Counted from the first letter of the stretch, positions 33,823 to 44,081 are shown. The stretch is DNA of 64,000 nt from Dendrolimus kikuchii (GCA_019925095.2 CM034411.1:7896001-7960000), one strand, 5' to 3'. Notes: generated by a model not told the origin, from the sequence alone. Made by a program: numbers and translations.

Positions 33823-34167
33823 GGTCATCCATAAATTACTTAAGGAGACGTCCGGACTTGGTCGACAAAGTGTGAAATTGTGTGATAAAAAATAGTTGGG
33901 TCCTTAATTTCGTGAAGTCACATTTCAAAATCTAATTCAAGCTTTAAAACACGAAATTTGAACTACTAACCAAAATTTTCACAATATTTCCAACTCTATC
34001 TGTATGAATATAGTGTTTAAATTACATAAAAATAATTAAAATTAAAATAGAACAAATGGCGAAAGTGCTGCTTTAATGTAATGTCTCAAGAATGTGTGTC
34101 AAGGACGGGGGAGAACTCAGAGGTCAAAAAATCATGAAATTCGTGTGATATGATTTATGGATGGTCA
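33823..34167. mobile_element. MITE with GGTCATCCATAAAT-type ends
   Basis: Left end 'ggtcatccataaattac' pairs with right end 'tgatttatggatggtc'. Flanks gtcttaga and agcttaag agree at 6 of 8 positions, suggesting an 8-bp hAT-type duplication. The interior has no transposase frame. Confidence 0.55.
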
Positions 34168-34195
34168 GCTTAAGAAACATATAAAGTTAGATATT

Positions 34196-34495
34196 GAAGA
34201 CGCAATCGGGTAATCTCCGCGGTTTGGGGGTTATGTGTTCAATATATGGCCATCCCTTATTCCCCATTAAAAACTGGTGCCCGGAGAATACACTCTTGCA
34301 CTTACCTCGCAGTTAGCCACCAGCCCGCGACAGCACTGGTTCAGGGGGTCTGCCGTTGCTAATCGACGTGCTGAAACACAAAAGGTGGTAAGGTCTACAA
34401 GAGCCCCGGGACGCAAGCAATGCAGATACACTAACCACTTAAGTTTATGATTATGCCTCAAGCTTGTGGTAGACGAGGCAAATATTAAACACATC
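34196..34495. mobile_element. 300-bp insertion with a perfect 7-bp target duplication
   Basis: The flanks carry 'agatatt' at 34,189-34,195 and 34,496-34,502. Removing the insert restores a repeat (34,176-34,590) that is continuous at 41,380-41,500. The insert has no terminal inverted repeats or A-tail. It holds 'taagtggttagtgtatctgc' on the minus strand, a possible SINE-like Pol III A box. Its class is unknown. It also contains the exon-like frame at 34,306. Confidence 0.5.
34306..34370 (-). CDS. Candidate 65-bp exon (captured or SINE-internal)
   Basis: On the minus strand 'ccttttgtgtttcag' (acceptor) and 'gcgag|gtaagtgc' (donor) bracket an open frame containing NQCCRGLVANCE. Both splice sites are close to consensus and the frame is open for 75 codons. 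It ends in phase 0, so it cannot splice directly onto the 33,053 candidate, which needs one carried base. It lies inside a mobile insertion, so it may be a captured fragment rather than a gene part. Confidence 0.25.
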
Positions 34496-34865
34496 AGATA
34501 TTAAACTACAATATGTTTTAAATTAACCATCTAAACACAAAATTTGATTAAAATTGTATTCAAAATATTATCTTTTAAGAAAATCAAGTTATAGATATGG
34601 TTGTATAAAATTTATTTTGCAATTTCACAAACTTGTTAAGTTTTCATCGAGTTGTATAGATTAAAAAGAGTGTGCCGAAAAGGTTTTTCTATCAGTTAAG
34701 ATTAAAATGTCGTCGTAAATTCATTTAATCCACGTACTTGGAAATATTTACCATCCAGCAAGTTTAATAGATTTAATCTGTTTAAAGTCTGTGAGATAAC
34801 ATTATGATTATATCTACGAGATAAATATTTATTTCAATTTTCAATATTAAATTTGAATATGAAAT

Positions 34866-35095
34866 TTATTTTTTTGTGTCGATGTGATGTCGTCGGCCAT
34901 TCGCAGTCCACTGTTGGACGTAGGCCTCCCCAAGTCGGCGCCACTCATCCCTATCCTCTGACTTCCTCATCCAGCGCCTGCCGGCGTCCGACACTACGTT
35001 TACCGAGACGCGATCTCCACTCCAGGCCTCGTCTGCTCCATCGGCCATCGGTCCTGCGGCAGACGTGACCGGCCCACAGCTGGGCGGTTCAATTA
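34866..35095 (-). pseudogene. RTE-like LINE C-terminus, second subfamily
   Basis: The minus frame reads RRWMRKSEDRDEWRRLGEAY followed by VQQW and a short tail. This is the terminal block ('W...A.DR..WR.LGEAYVQQW') of a lepidopteran RTE-type LINE protein. 5'-truncated. A fragment of the same subfamily, from further upstream in the protein, lies at 51,880. Confidence 0.6.
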
Positions 35096-35204
35096 ATTTT
35101 TTAATTGAACAACAATCAAAAGCTTTTTATAATACCAAAATAAAGCCGATATTAGACGATACATTTCTGGCTTTCAATTTGTCTGAATCAAATAAAGTCA
35201 TCTA

Positions 35205-35325
35205 TATATAATAAAAGCCCACAAACGTCCCACTGCTGGGCTCGAGTTCCCACTATAGGGAAACGGACAGTATTCCCGCCACGCTTGTTCAACGCGGCTT
35301 GAACCAAAAGTCTTGGTCCACATAT
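35205..35325 (-). mobile_element. tRNA-derived SINE family L, 5'-truncated copy
   Basis: In reverse complement the 3' part of family L ('cccgagcccagcagtgggac' and neighbours) matches 12,880-12,990. The tRNA-like head is missing. Confidence 0.55.
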
Positions 35326-35329
35326 TTAC

Positions 35330-35668
35330 AACCCACTACAATTACCACGTGTTGACGTCGAAGGGAAATGTCATATTGAAACCTACACATCGACCTAACC
35401 TATACATGTCAAACAAGCAAAGCTGCCGTGGGTAACCATGGTGTATAATGTTCGTTGCCCTAAAAACTGAGAGGCCTGAATTCTGCACTAAAACATTTAT
35501 GGGCTATTTTATTACGCGCTAGTAGATAGGTGTATTTGTTAGTCTGGTGGTCGGAATTTCGGAATTTCTGTCTGCAGAAAATGGTGTGAAGAATCAGCCG
35601 CATAGGAGCCTCACATAGGCTCCGGTAAACCCCTCTTCTGATATCAGAGCGTAAATATATTGAACAAA
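35330..35668. other. Unassigned sequence
   Basis: No recognised gene. Long minus-strand frames (35460-35990 and 35594-35977) are antisense to the RTE fragment that starts at 35,671. Confidence 0.35.
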
Positions 35669-35670
35669 AA

Positions 35671-36174
35671 TACACAACGCGGTGCTGGTACCTACGCTCA
35701 CGTATGAAAGCGAGAGTTGGGTATGGAAGAGAGAGCATGAAAGTAAAGTAAACGCGGTCGAGATGCGAGCACTGCGCAAAATCTGCGGAGTGACGCTCGC
35801 GGACCGCGTTCGTAATACCGAAGTAAGAAAGAGAGTTGGTCTGAAAGAGAGTGTCGGGGTGAAGGTAAGTAAAGGAATGCTCCGGTGGTTCGGGCATGTG
35901 GAAAGAATGCATGATGAAAGAATGACTAAACAGATATACAATGCAAAAGTGGATGGATGCAGAAGTCCACGACACACCTTCCATGATCAAATTGATCGTG
36001 TACTAGCAGAAGGCGATGTCAGGAGCCTTAAGAACAGACGAGCGTGTATGACAAGAGTTATGAATGTCAAAGAAGCAAGTGAGGTGTGTAAGAATAAGCC
36101 TAAATGGCGCTCTGTTGTTCGTGCCTACCCCGTAAGGGAACTGGCGTGAAGTTATGTATGTATGTATGTATGTA
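35671..36174 (+). pseudogene. RTE-like LINE, C-terminal part of the RT protein, copy 2
   Basis: An open frame of about 155 codons (to 36,149) carries NAVEMRALRKICGVTLADRV, MLRWFGHVERMHDE, NRRACMTRVMN and WRSVVRAYPVRELA, then an (atgt)n tail. It is nearly identical to 15,171-15,694 but keeps the Trp codon there replaced by TAG. A six-base difference removes an RR pair. 5'-truncated at 'cacaacgcggtgctgg'. No catalytic RT motif. Confidence 0.8.
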
Positions 36175-36244
36175 AAAATACCGGGATAGATGGAGCAAAG
36201 TTAGTTTTTGTCCTGGTCATTTTACGTCTATATATAGGTATTAA

Positions 36245-36460
36245 GATTAATTCTAAAAATAAATACATTTTGCTTCACACATTGTTCGAAATTGAAGGCA
36301 AGATACCTCGCGGTAGGTCTCTAAATAGACGGATTGACCAGATTGCTGATCAGCTGGACATGTCAAAACACTCGGCCGTCCACCGTGCTCAGAAGCGATC
36401 TCGGTGGTGGAGTGCAATTGTTCACTACCATCAAAGTCAGGATCCTCAGCAGTGAGAAAA
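36245..36460 (+). pseudogene. LINE protein C-terminus, third type
   Basis: The frame ends with RGRSLNRRIDQIADQLDMS, AVHRAQKRSRWWSAI and a short HYHQSQDPQQ tail and stop. This follows the 'RGR...RW.DQI......A...A.DR..WR..V' pattern of LINE C-termini. Upstream sequence is lost; 3' UTR undetermined. Confidence 0.55.
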
Positions 36461-36479
36461 AAACATATTAAGATACATT

Positions 36480-36930
36480 TCTCTCCCAATTCTCAAGATT
36501 ACGATACAAATGGTAGTCATACGGCACCGCATTCTTCACGAGCGAACAATAATAGGATGAAGAACAGATATAATGAATGTATGATGCATTTATTTGAAGA
36601 AAAGTCATATGAAGTTAGTCTGTGCTATGTAAGGTCATGACCTGCATCAGGCGTACTCAACGTACACAATCTGAGGTTTTATAGGTCACCCGGTTTATTG
36701 CAGTTGTAAAATGTTTGTGCGTATCTCGGTTGCTAATTTTAGAATTCCAGTTAATATATATTGGGAACATTAAAAAGAAAGGCCAGGTTTTAAACTTCGA
36801 TATATGGATAGAAAAGCCAAATTTCAATAAAGGATATAATAGAAGCTTTAGGATTTTATGCGAAGAATCGTTTGTTTTCTTTTTAAAATGATTTTGCATG
36901 GTATGTGCATCTAGTCAATATTTTAGTATA
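36480..36930. other. Unassigned AT-rich sequence
   Basis: No recognised feature; small frames only. Confidence 0.35.
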
Positions 36931-36935
36931 TATAT

Positions 36936-37048
36936 ATGGACATTTGCAACATCAAAAGTACCACTAACGTATTGCCGTCCTCGAAGGGAAGAAGGAGAAT
37001 CTGGTCAATGATCTCGAAACCCATCGTTGTTATGGCTGCATACTCCTT
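36936..37048 (-). mobile_element. SINE-like family B fragment, copy 9 (diverged)
   Basis: 'tatggacatttgcaacatcaa', 'gaatctggtcaatgatctcg' and 'gttgttatggctgcatactc' follow the order of family B (minus), with both ends missing. Confidence 0.5.
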
Positions 37049-37069
37049 TTTTTTAATAACGCAGGGGGA

Positions 37070-38320
37070 ATACATTTCGTACCATACTGGATGCTTTGTG
37101 AGGGTTAGACCTTACGCGGCGAGATTAAGCGCCGCACAGCGTATGCGGGGTACATACAACAGTCGTTCGCAAATACTTCACTAAACCTGAATCTCATTTG
37201 CCCGTGCTTGAATTGGAATAAAATGAGGTCTTGAGCGAATCTACACCTATGTTCATTCGCGCATCAAGGCTTGGATCACTCCGGGAAGCAGAGTGACCCA
37301 CTTCACCAGGAGAGGTTAGATCCACCGCATCCCCAAATGTGTGCGGACCCCTGCGATGGAAATCTTGCGCGCCTCCGGAGGCCGGACTGTCGTCGGCGTC
37401 CGGTGGTCACATACGCACCAATCTCCCTCATTCTATCGGGAGCCTCCTTACGAGACATTACTGCCTCGCAGAAAGCTGATGCCGCCCCCAGTGATCGTCA
37501 CTGTGAAGCAAGGCCTCAACCAAGCTTCCCAGTGAATTGAATGGCCCTAATATGGCCTCGAACTCGAACCTCTGAGGTTGCCATGCAGTTCATTCGACAT
37601 CGTATGGAACGCAGTGTCTTGTGCGCCGCGCTCGCGGCGTTGAGGGGAAGACAGACATCCCACAATCTTATGCAGATACTTATCGAAGCACCCGTGCCCG
37701 TTAAGTAACTGTGTCATGCTGAAGGTCAGAGTCCCGCGTTTCCGCGTGACCCATCGCAGCAGGTCTGGGCGAACTGCCTCTACTGTATCAACGCAGACCT
37801 CAGGAGATTCTAAATCTTTTAGCCAGGTTTGGATCATGGTCGCGATTTCCTGCGTTCTAATCGCTTCTAAATCTGCCCTGCAATAAACCAGGCGCCTGGC
37901 AAAGGCATCCCGCCGGGAACGTCGCACCTTAGCAAGCACCTTCAGGCCAGGCTAGGGCGGATCACCTGCTAAGAGTGTCACCGCTGTTCAGGACACCGGA
38001 GGTACAAGGTACCTGCGTATGGACCTCACCGCCAGGACCCACTGAACTCTCCTCAGCAGGGTCCTATTGTGGCGATGGAGTGCATGGTTTTACACGGGTG
38101 CACCGTACAGTGCCATACTCCGGAGGATGCCAGAATACAGCTTCCGAGCCATCCCGCCTGGTCCCCCCTCACGTTGGGGAGAAATCTGGTAACCAGTTTG
38201 TGAACAAGCTATTCAAAATTCTTTTTGAAGAACCATTTCCCATCAAGAACGAGCCCTAGATGTCTCATCTGGGGCTTAACGAGAATGGAGATCCCTTGGA
38301 CTGTAACAGACAAGGAATGG
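37070..38320 (-). pseudogene. R1-clade LINE: RT C-terminal half and 3' UTR
   Basis: On the minus strand successive frames give MRHLGLVLDGKWFFKKNFE, RFLPNVRG, LYSGILRSMALYGAPV, LLRRVQWVLAVRSIRRY and LLAGDPP, then an intact 130-codon frame (37,547-37,939) with 'LTFSMTQLLNGHGCFDKYLH' and DTAFHTM. This is the thumb and C-terminal region of R1-clade ORF2, including the 'LTQ.L.GHGCF..YL' block. The CCHC knuckle is damaged. Frameshifts separate the blocks, so it is dead. 37,070-37,546 is its 3' UTR, and it resembles 39,790-40,150. Catalytic RT motifs lie upstream and are lost. Confidence 0.7.
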
Positions 38321-38324
38321 TATG

Positions 38325-38385
38325 ACGGCGTACTCTAGCCCAGGACTGATTGCAATCCAGACGGGCAAATGCCCTACAACCTGGA
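38325..38385 (-). mobile_element. SINE-like family B fragment, copy 10
   Basis: 'cgtactctagcccaggactg' and 'agacgggcaaatgccctac' match the middle of family B in minus orientation. Only 60 bp remain. Confidence 0.5.
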
Positions 38386-38472
38386 AAAGCATGTCTAGCA
38401 AGCATTTCTAAATATATTTCGACTCTGGACAGTGTAAATTTCGTCAATGAAATTTCCGTTGTTTGCTAAGGG

Positions 38473-38509
38473 CTTGTGTTCGGCTATTATGTTAATAGCC
38501 GAACACAAG
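38473..38509. repeat. Perfect 17-bp stem, 3-nt loop hairpin
   Basis: Arms 'cttgtgttcggctatta' and 'taatagccgaacacaag' are exact complements around tgt. Isolated, with no T-run or gene beside it. The stem is too short for a canonical animal pre-miRNA. Confidence 0.8.
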
Positions 38510-38665
38510 TCGCCAAAATCATAATCAAAGAATAAAAAAGGATACTCCTTTATAAACCGTATTTATCCTGAGCGTGCTTCTTCTACTAGAATGCCGACCT
38601 AGTTATTAAATACATTTAATTACAAATTATGATCCTTGCACAATAATTATTATCCGCAAAATATT

Positions 38666-38960
38666 TATCCGTGCGTTTTCTGCAGCCGAGCGACCTCTCG
38701 TAAGAGGCGACAAAACAATCCACAGCGAAATGGTAGGGTATTTGAGCATCTGGATGGCTACCACCCCTGGTCTTAGACTTGCCGCCATAACAGCCTTGAG
38801 TTGTGTTCCGGCATTAGTGGTTAAATTCCAGTCTCCATTTAGAGAGCGGCAGCACGTTGGTACCACCTTTGATGTTACAAATGTTCATAGACGATGGTGA
38901 CCGCTTTCCGTTAGTTGGGTCATCTGCCTGTCTGCTAAACTCATGCAATAAATAAAAAAA
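38666..38960 (+). mobile_element. SINE-like repeat family B, copy 11
   Basis: Starts 'tatccgtgcgttttctgcag' (internal deletion of about 15 bp at the 5' end) and ends 'aaactcatgcaataaataaa'. Confidence 0.75.
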
Positions 38961-39785
38961 TAGTCATCCTAGACTGCTACTATGATATGTGCATCGGACC
39001 AAAGCCGAAGTGAGAATCCGATCGTAGCCGAAGTCAGACTACGTTGTCACTCCATCAGCACACTTTTATATTCGAGCAATGACAGAACGAGCCGAGTATT
39101 GAAGTAATCAACATAAACTATCCTCTAATATTATCTACTCAATAAACTAATTTATTAACAATAATACAAAAAATCTAACACTGGTTTGATTATATGTCAT
39201 CTTTGAATAACTTTTAACAGTAAAATGTAGCAAATCAAAACACCTAATTTTAGTATACTTAGATTTACACAAACAAACGGACGAACGGATATGACGACGG
39301 AACCCTTAGGTATAATCTTCATGCTCCTACGTTCGTCAAAATGAACCTTAAAAACAGAGCGTAATTCTATTTTTCAGTCTACTAATATCACGTGTCGTAA
39401 CATATTATCATCCCTTGGGAAGGTCCATTACTGTCAATTATCCCTAAAACAAAATGGCGACGGTACTGTTTTAAAAAAGGAATTTTATTTTTTCCTCTTT
39501 AATTTAAAGCGACACATTCTCGCAGAACCGTTGGCGAAGACTTAACCGGTAACTGCCTGATAGGGCTACCTGTCGCCCGGGATTTGCGTCGTATGCCAAG
39601 CATTTTAGTTATTCGGGTAAGACTATCTACTTACGTCTTGTTTACCGAATTTTCAATGCGGATATCGCTTTATTTTCGGTTAAAAATTTCGTTGAATAAA
39701 AACCTTTATTAAAGTCGCATTGACACGATTGGAGTGTGTTCGGACCGAGTACAATCGTACAGAATAAATTTATACGAGTGTAAAT
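38961..39785. other. Unassigned AT-rich sequence
   Basis: No gene. 'acggacgaacggatatgacg ... ggaaccc' near 39,285 weakly resembles 3,520-3,570. Confidence 0.35.
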
Positions 39786-39789
39786 AGAT

Positions 39790-40150
39790 AGGGGTTAACA
39801 ATTTGTTTTGGTAAAGAAGGGGGAATACATTTCGTTCCCTACCGGGTCCTTTGCAAGGGGATTAGACCAGAGCGAAGAGAGTTAGCCAATGAAGATGGCG
39901 CAGATAACAGAGTCGTTCGCCGGCGTGTATGGAGACTCAGCAAGGTAAAGGTGTTCCCCATAGGCCACTACTCCACCAAACCTACCTGCCTCCCATGTGC
40001 CCCGCTTTTATGGTAGAGAGAACATGATGAGACTTAGAACGTAGTTACGCCCACGCTAATCCCGTGCATCAGTGCTTGAAAGTGCCCCGGGGAACAGAGC
40101 AAACTCACTTCGTCAAGAGAGGTTAGATCCCCTGCACCCCTAGATGGTGA
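39790..40150 (-). repeat. R1-clade LINE 3' UTR fragment
   Basis: Colinear with 37,070-37,360: 'gggggaatacatttcgt', 'acagagtcgttcgc' (against acaacagtcgttcgc), 'gatgagacttag' (against aatgaggtcttg) and 'agaggttagatcc'. It therefore looks like a second, more severely 5'-truncated copy of the same R1-type element. Confidence 0.5.
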
Positions 40151-40239
40151 AGGAACCCTGAGCGGTTAATACTTATCCCAACACATTTCTAACAAAGTAT
40201 TCATTTTCAAGTAGTTTTCAAACTTAAAGACAAAATATT

Positions 40240-41010
40240 ATAAAACTACGTTTTAACGGTTTTAAGCGCGGTAATTTTATTTGATTTTGGTTTTTCCGAC
40301 GTTTCGGCCACTTTTCAGTGGCCGTGATCACGGAAGACAAAGATGTCAAGTGTCAACGAGTATTGTTAAAGTTTTGTTTAGCCTACCGCCAACTTATTAA
40401 TTTTAATTATTTAATTTTTAATTTTGTTTATGGTTATTATTTAATCTATGGGAGCCTAATCTAATTTACTACCGCTTCGCAACATGTTATGGCTTGAAGA
40501 GAAGAAGCGGCGCAAGAAACTCTTCAGCAAACATGCCTAGCTCTAATAATTTTATATAATATTAAAATGGGTGGAAGGAAAAATACCAGCTGCCAGACCT
40601 CAAGACACTGTGAGCTCTTTCTGCGTACAACGGAACACAAACCAACTTGACTGATAATTACTTTTATTTTTCCTTCCACCCATTTTAATATTATATAAAA
40701 TTATTAGAGCTAGGCATGTTTGCTGAAGAGTTTCTTGCGCCGCTTCTTCTCTTCAAGCCATAACATGTTGCGAAGCGGTAGTAAATTAGATTAGGCTCCC
40801 ATAGATTAAATAATAACCATAAACAAAATTAAAAATTAAATAATTAAAATTAATAAGTTGGCGGTAGGCTAAACAAAACTTTAACAATACTCGTTGACAC
40901 TTGACATCTTTGTCTTCCGTGATCACGGCCACTGAAAAGTGGCCGAAACGTCGGAAAAACCAAAATCAAATAAAATTACCGCGCTTAAAACCGTTAAAAC
41001 GTAGTTTTAT
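40240..41010. repeat. Perfect 346-bp inverted repeat with 79-bp spacer
   Basis: Left arm 40,240-40,585 and right arm 40,665-41,010 are exact reverse complements as far as I can read, with no gap. The spacer is 40,586-40,664. Each arm holds 'gacgtttcggccac' and 'cagtggccgtgatcacgg', forming smaller inner palindromes, plus a 55-bp block shared with the Gypsy LTR at 7,428-7,482. A diverged partial arm is at 22,532. The 12-mer 'gacaaaatatta' occurs at 40,229-40,240 and again at 41,047-41,058. No protein-coding potential. Class unknown: a foldback element, Penelope-type inverted terminal repeats or an hpRNA locus are possible. Confidence 0.85.
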
Positions 41011-41059
41011 TATGTATACAAGTCGCGAAAACTTAAGAAAATATTAGACAAAATATTAG

Positions 41060-42000
41060 TTTGCGATAAACCCGTACTCTTCCAAATCATTAACCTTGTT
41101 ACATTGTAAGACTCGTATAATAATATTATAAATTAGACTTATCGTTCGCCCTTCCGTCTACATTCGTCACATATACATACATTGCTTTAACTTAGAAAAT
41201 CATTTTGGTGCGACACTCGCACGATTTTTACAATCAATTATTGTATGTTTAAATGTCTTAAGGCTGATTTACATTTCCACTAGTGGTTTTAAAGCGATTT
41301 AAGTATGAAAACTTGCGTTTAAGTAGCAAGTTGCGTCTAAACGTGTCTGTATGTGAGTGAAGCTTTAAGAAGACAAGGTAAAGCACATATAAAGTTAGAC
41401 ATTAAATTAAAAAATGTTTTAAGTTAACCAATCTAAATACACAATTAAACTATAATATTATTCAAAAAATTATTTTGAAAGAAAAAACAGGTTATAGTTT
41501 AATATTACCTACGTTTTTTTTTATAATTATACAATAAATCACAAAAAATAATAATATACAAAACCTAAGAAGAATTTTTATTTGAGACAAATTAAAAGCA
41601 CGGTTGAAGGTATTTTTTTCCATAAAGTTATCTGAGTAGATTCGTAAAAGTTCAGTATAGTCTAAGGTTACTCAGTTGCCACGATACGAGTGACATCCGA
41701 GTGCACTCAGTCCGAGCGTCCTCTGATCGTGTCAATGCGGCACAATTTTTTTGTTTTCTTTTAAGCAGGAAGTGTTTCTGCCCTCAGAATATGTAATAAC
41801 TAAAACTATAGAAACTTTAACAATATTGCTATTAAATACATATATCCCAACTATTTTCCTTTATATTGTTGAAAAGTATGCATATATAATCGTTCATTCG
41901 TTATTTACGAGGCTGTCACTAGCTTCATGTAAGACACTGATACATCATTGTCTAAATTTAAATAAAGACTGAATGTAACGTAAGTGTAACTAAGAAAACA
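41060..42000. other. AT-rich sequence with one repeat block
   Basis: 41,380-41,500 is the uninterrupted version of the repeat split by the insertion at 34,196. No gene recognised; the frame at 41751-41972 lacks a domain. Confidence 0.35.
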
Positions 42001-42004
42001 CATA

Positions 42005-42375
42005 TGCAAAAGGCACATACCAATGAAATGAAGATGCTCAGATGGGCGGAATGTATATATGAATGGATATATACGGGGTAGCTTCAAAGTCGCTTCCATC
42101 GGGGACAAAATCATCGAAAATCACCTTCGTCGGTTGGTTATGACCATGTCAAAAGACGAAGTAAAGATCATGTGGTACACTTTTCCCTAGATATGCCAGA
42201 ACGACAGAAAGATAGATGCCGCCCACTACTGCCCTGATGATCGAATATTGAGGGAGACCTTAAGATAGCCCAATTGCTCGAACCGATAACCCAAGACCGT
42301 ATGTCTTGGCTCAGGAAAGTGAGTAGTCTCGACCCAAATAATGGGATAAGGAATGGAAGAAGAAGAAGAAGACTT
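42005..42375 (+). pseudogene. RTE-like LINE C-terminal fragment, decayed
   Basis: Different frames give EMKMLRWA, 'RGSFKVASIGDKIIEN' and later 'LDPNNGIRNGRRRRR'. The first two are the classic 'EMKMLRW...RGS.KVAPI..K..E.RLRW.GH' block of RTE-type LINEs. Several stops and frameshifts break it. Confidence 0.6.
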
Positions 42376-42614
42376 TGAATGTGGCGTAATGTTATATGGG
42401 ACTTAATCCATAGGCCGCTGGTTTATATCCGGCTTGAAGGTCCAAAAAGAATATGTTAAACACTTCTTTAAATATTAAATACGGAAGCAGAATGTGAAAA
42501 ATTAAATAATAAAAACCTGCACGTGCGAAATATATGACGATTATAATAGAGGGAAAAATATATAGATAAAAAATAAAAGAATATCTATGTTCTAAATTGA
42601 AAACATTCAGTATG

Positions 42615-43115
42615 TTACATACCGACAAAGGAATGCGCACCTGCCTGTCGTAAAACGCAGTTATTACCTTTCCTGCATTCGGAGTTCTTTTGTTTACTTC
42701 GTGTTTAAAATTTGCAATTAAGAAAAATATCCTAATGTTATCGTACTTGTTTTATGGCCGTCATTAGTGCTGAACTAATCCTTATTGTTATTGTTTTCGA
42801 CTTTGCTGGCCGTTCGTAGGTGTGCAAATTACATTTTTTTGGAAGAACCCAGCCCACAAGTTTCCATTGTGTATTGTACAGTTTACTATAAAACGATGCC
42901 CTAACGGAGGGGTGGGGCAGTCGAGCGAGAATTACGATACGAGTAAGACGTACATTCGACAAGCGGTAGTGACGGATGTTGCGCGTGTTATTAAGTCATG
43001 CAGTATTAGTAGTGCCTAGCTATATTTGTACCTATTTTATACGTGTTTATATAGTTTTAATAAATTCTATAGTAATTCTAACGGCATTTTAATTTCGAGT
43101 CCCACACTCGTAACA
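42615..43115 (+). mobile_element. Solo LTR with 4-bp target duplication
   Basis: Begins 'tgttacataccg' and ends 'cccacactcgtaaca', flanked by agta on both sides (42,611-42,614 and 43,116-43,119). It is colinear with the minus-strand LTR at 44,950-45,366. Ends in TGTTAC...GTAACA like the Gypsy LTR at 7,063. No internal region remains, so it is a recombination product. Frames inside are not genes. Confidence 0.75.
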
Positions 43116-43119
43116 AGTA

Positions 43120-43560
43120 TATTTGTTGGCCACTGCCCAGTACTATGCCGCCCCAAATAAATAAAACTATTTGTTGGAGATTCCAACATAAACCTTTCTA
43201 GAATTGAGATATTTCCATTCCCAATATTCTTCTTTCATGGTGTGACTTAAAGAGAAGAAGAGGAAATTCGAAAGTTATTTAATTGTATAGAAACGTCTTA
43301 TTTTTCCTAATGATAAATGGTAGCCCTAGCCAAGGCTATCTTTGAGAGCTAGGTGTCCTAGATAGCGCAAGACAAAGAAGAATTGCTTTCGCCCCGCTTT
43401 GTAATATACGCATTTGTAACTGTACGCTGTGTTATATCTTTTTGTAGACCACTTCTATTATTGTTGAAATCTAGCTGTCTAAACAAAATTTTAAGATTAT
43501 GTATTAATAAAATTGAAGTATATGTTCAACAGCTGAAAATCTAATGGCGCATAAATGGAA
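43120..43560. other. Unassigned sequence
   Basis: No recognised gene; AT-rich with a short 'gagaagaagaggaaattcg' stretch. Confidence 0.35.
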
Positions 43561-43584
43561 CCCTAAGAAGGGGTTACATATTCG

Positions 43585-43795
43585 TGCCGTTTGGAGATGA
43601 AACTTTAGGTCCATGTAGTCCATCGGCAAAAGGTTTCTTCAAAGAAATTTGTAAGAAACTTTTTGATACCACCCTTGATCAGAAGGCTAGTTCGTATTTC
43701 GCCCAATGAACGAATCAGAACTGCTATACAGCGCGACAATGCAGCCAGCCGTCTGGGCACGCTTCCCTCTGGCATCGATTTGTTACATACTTTAT
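43585..43795 (+). pseudogene. LINE ORF2 C-terminal fragment
   Basis: Frames give 'FFKEICKKLFDTTLDQKA' and then 'IQRDNAAS.LGTLPSG'-type sequence, a pattern found at the end of some lepidopteran LINE proteins ('RI..AIQRGNAAS.LGT'). A colinear diverged copy is at 56,695-56,840. AT-rich 3' UTR follows. Confidence 0.5.
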
Positions 43796-44081
43796 ATTAA
43801 CTTATTTAGAATTTAGTTTATTTTTGATTTTTAATTGTAATTTTTTAAGTAAGTTTATTTTAACTTGTCTACTATTTTACTCAGTAAATATTATAACTAT
43901 GGATTTTTATAATTGTTTATTTAAGTATATGTTTATAACTTAAAAAAAACACCAAATCTTAAGTGAGTACTTCTATTTAAACAATATCTAACCAGAAATA
44001 ACTATTTATAAAAGAAGTTGTCAATCTGTCTCAAAGTTTGATTAAAATAAGCTTTGAAATAGCTCATAGTCTAAGACACAC

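Noticed and set aside
35460..35990. 176-aa and 127-aa minus-strand frames
   Set aside because: They lie antisense to the RTE-like LINE fragment. The same antisense frame appears at 15,214-15,504 opposite the other copy.
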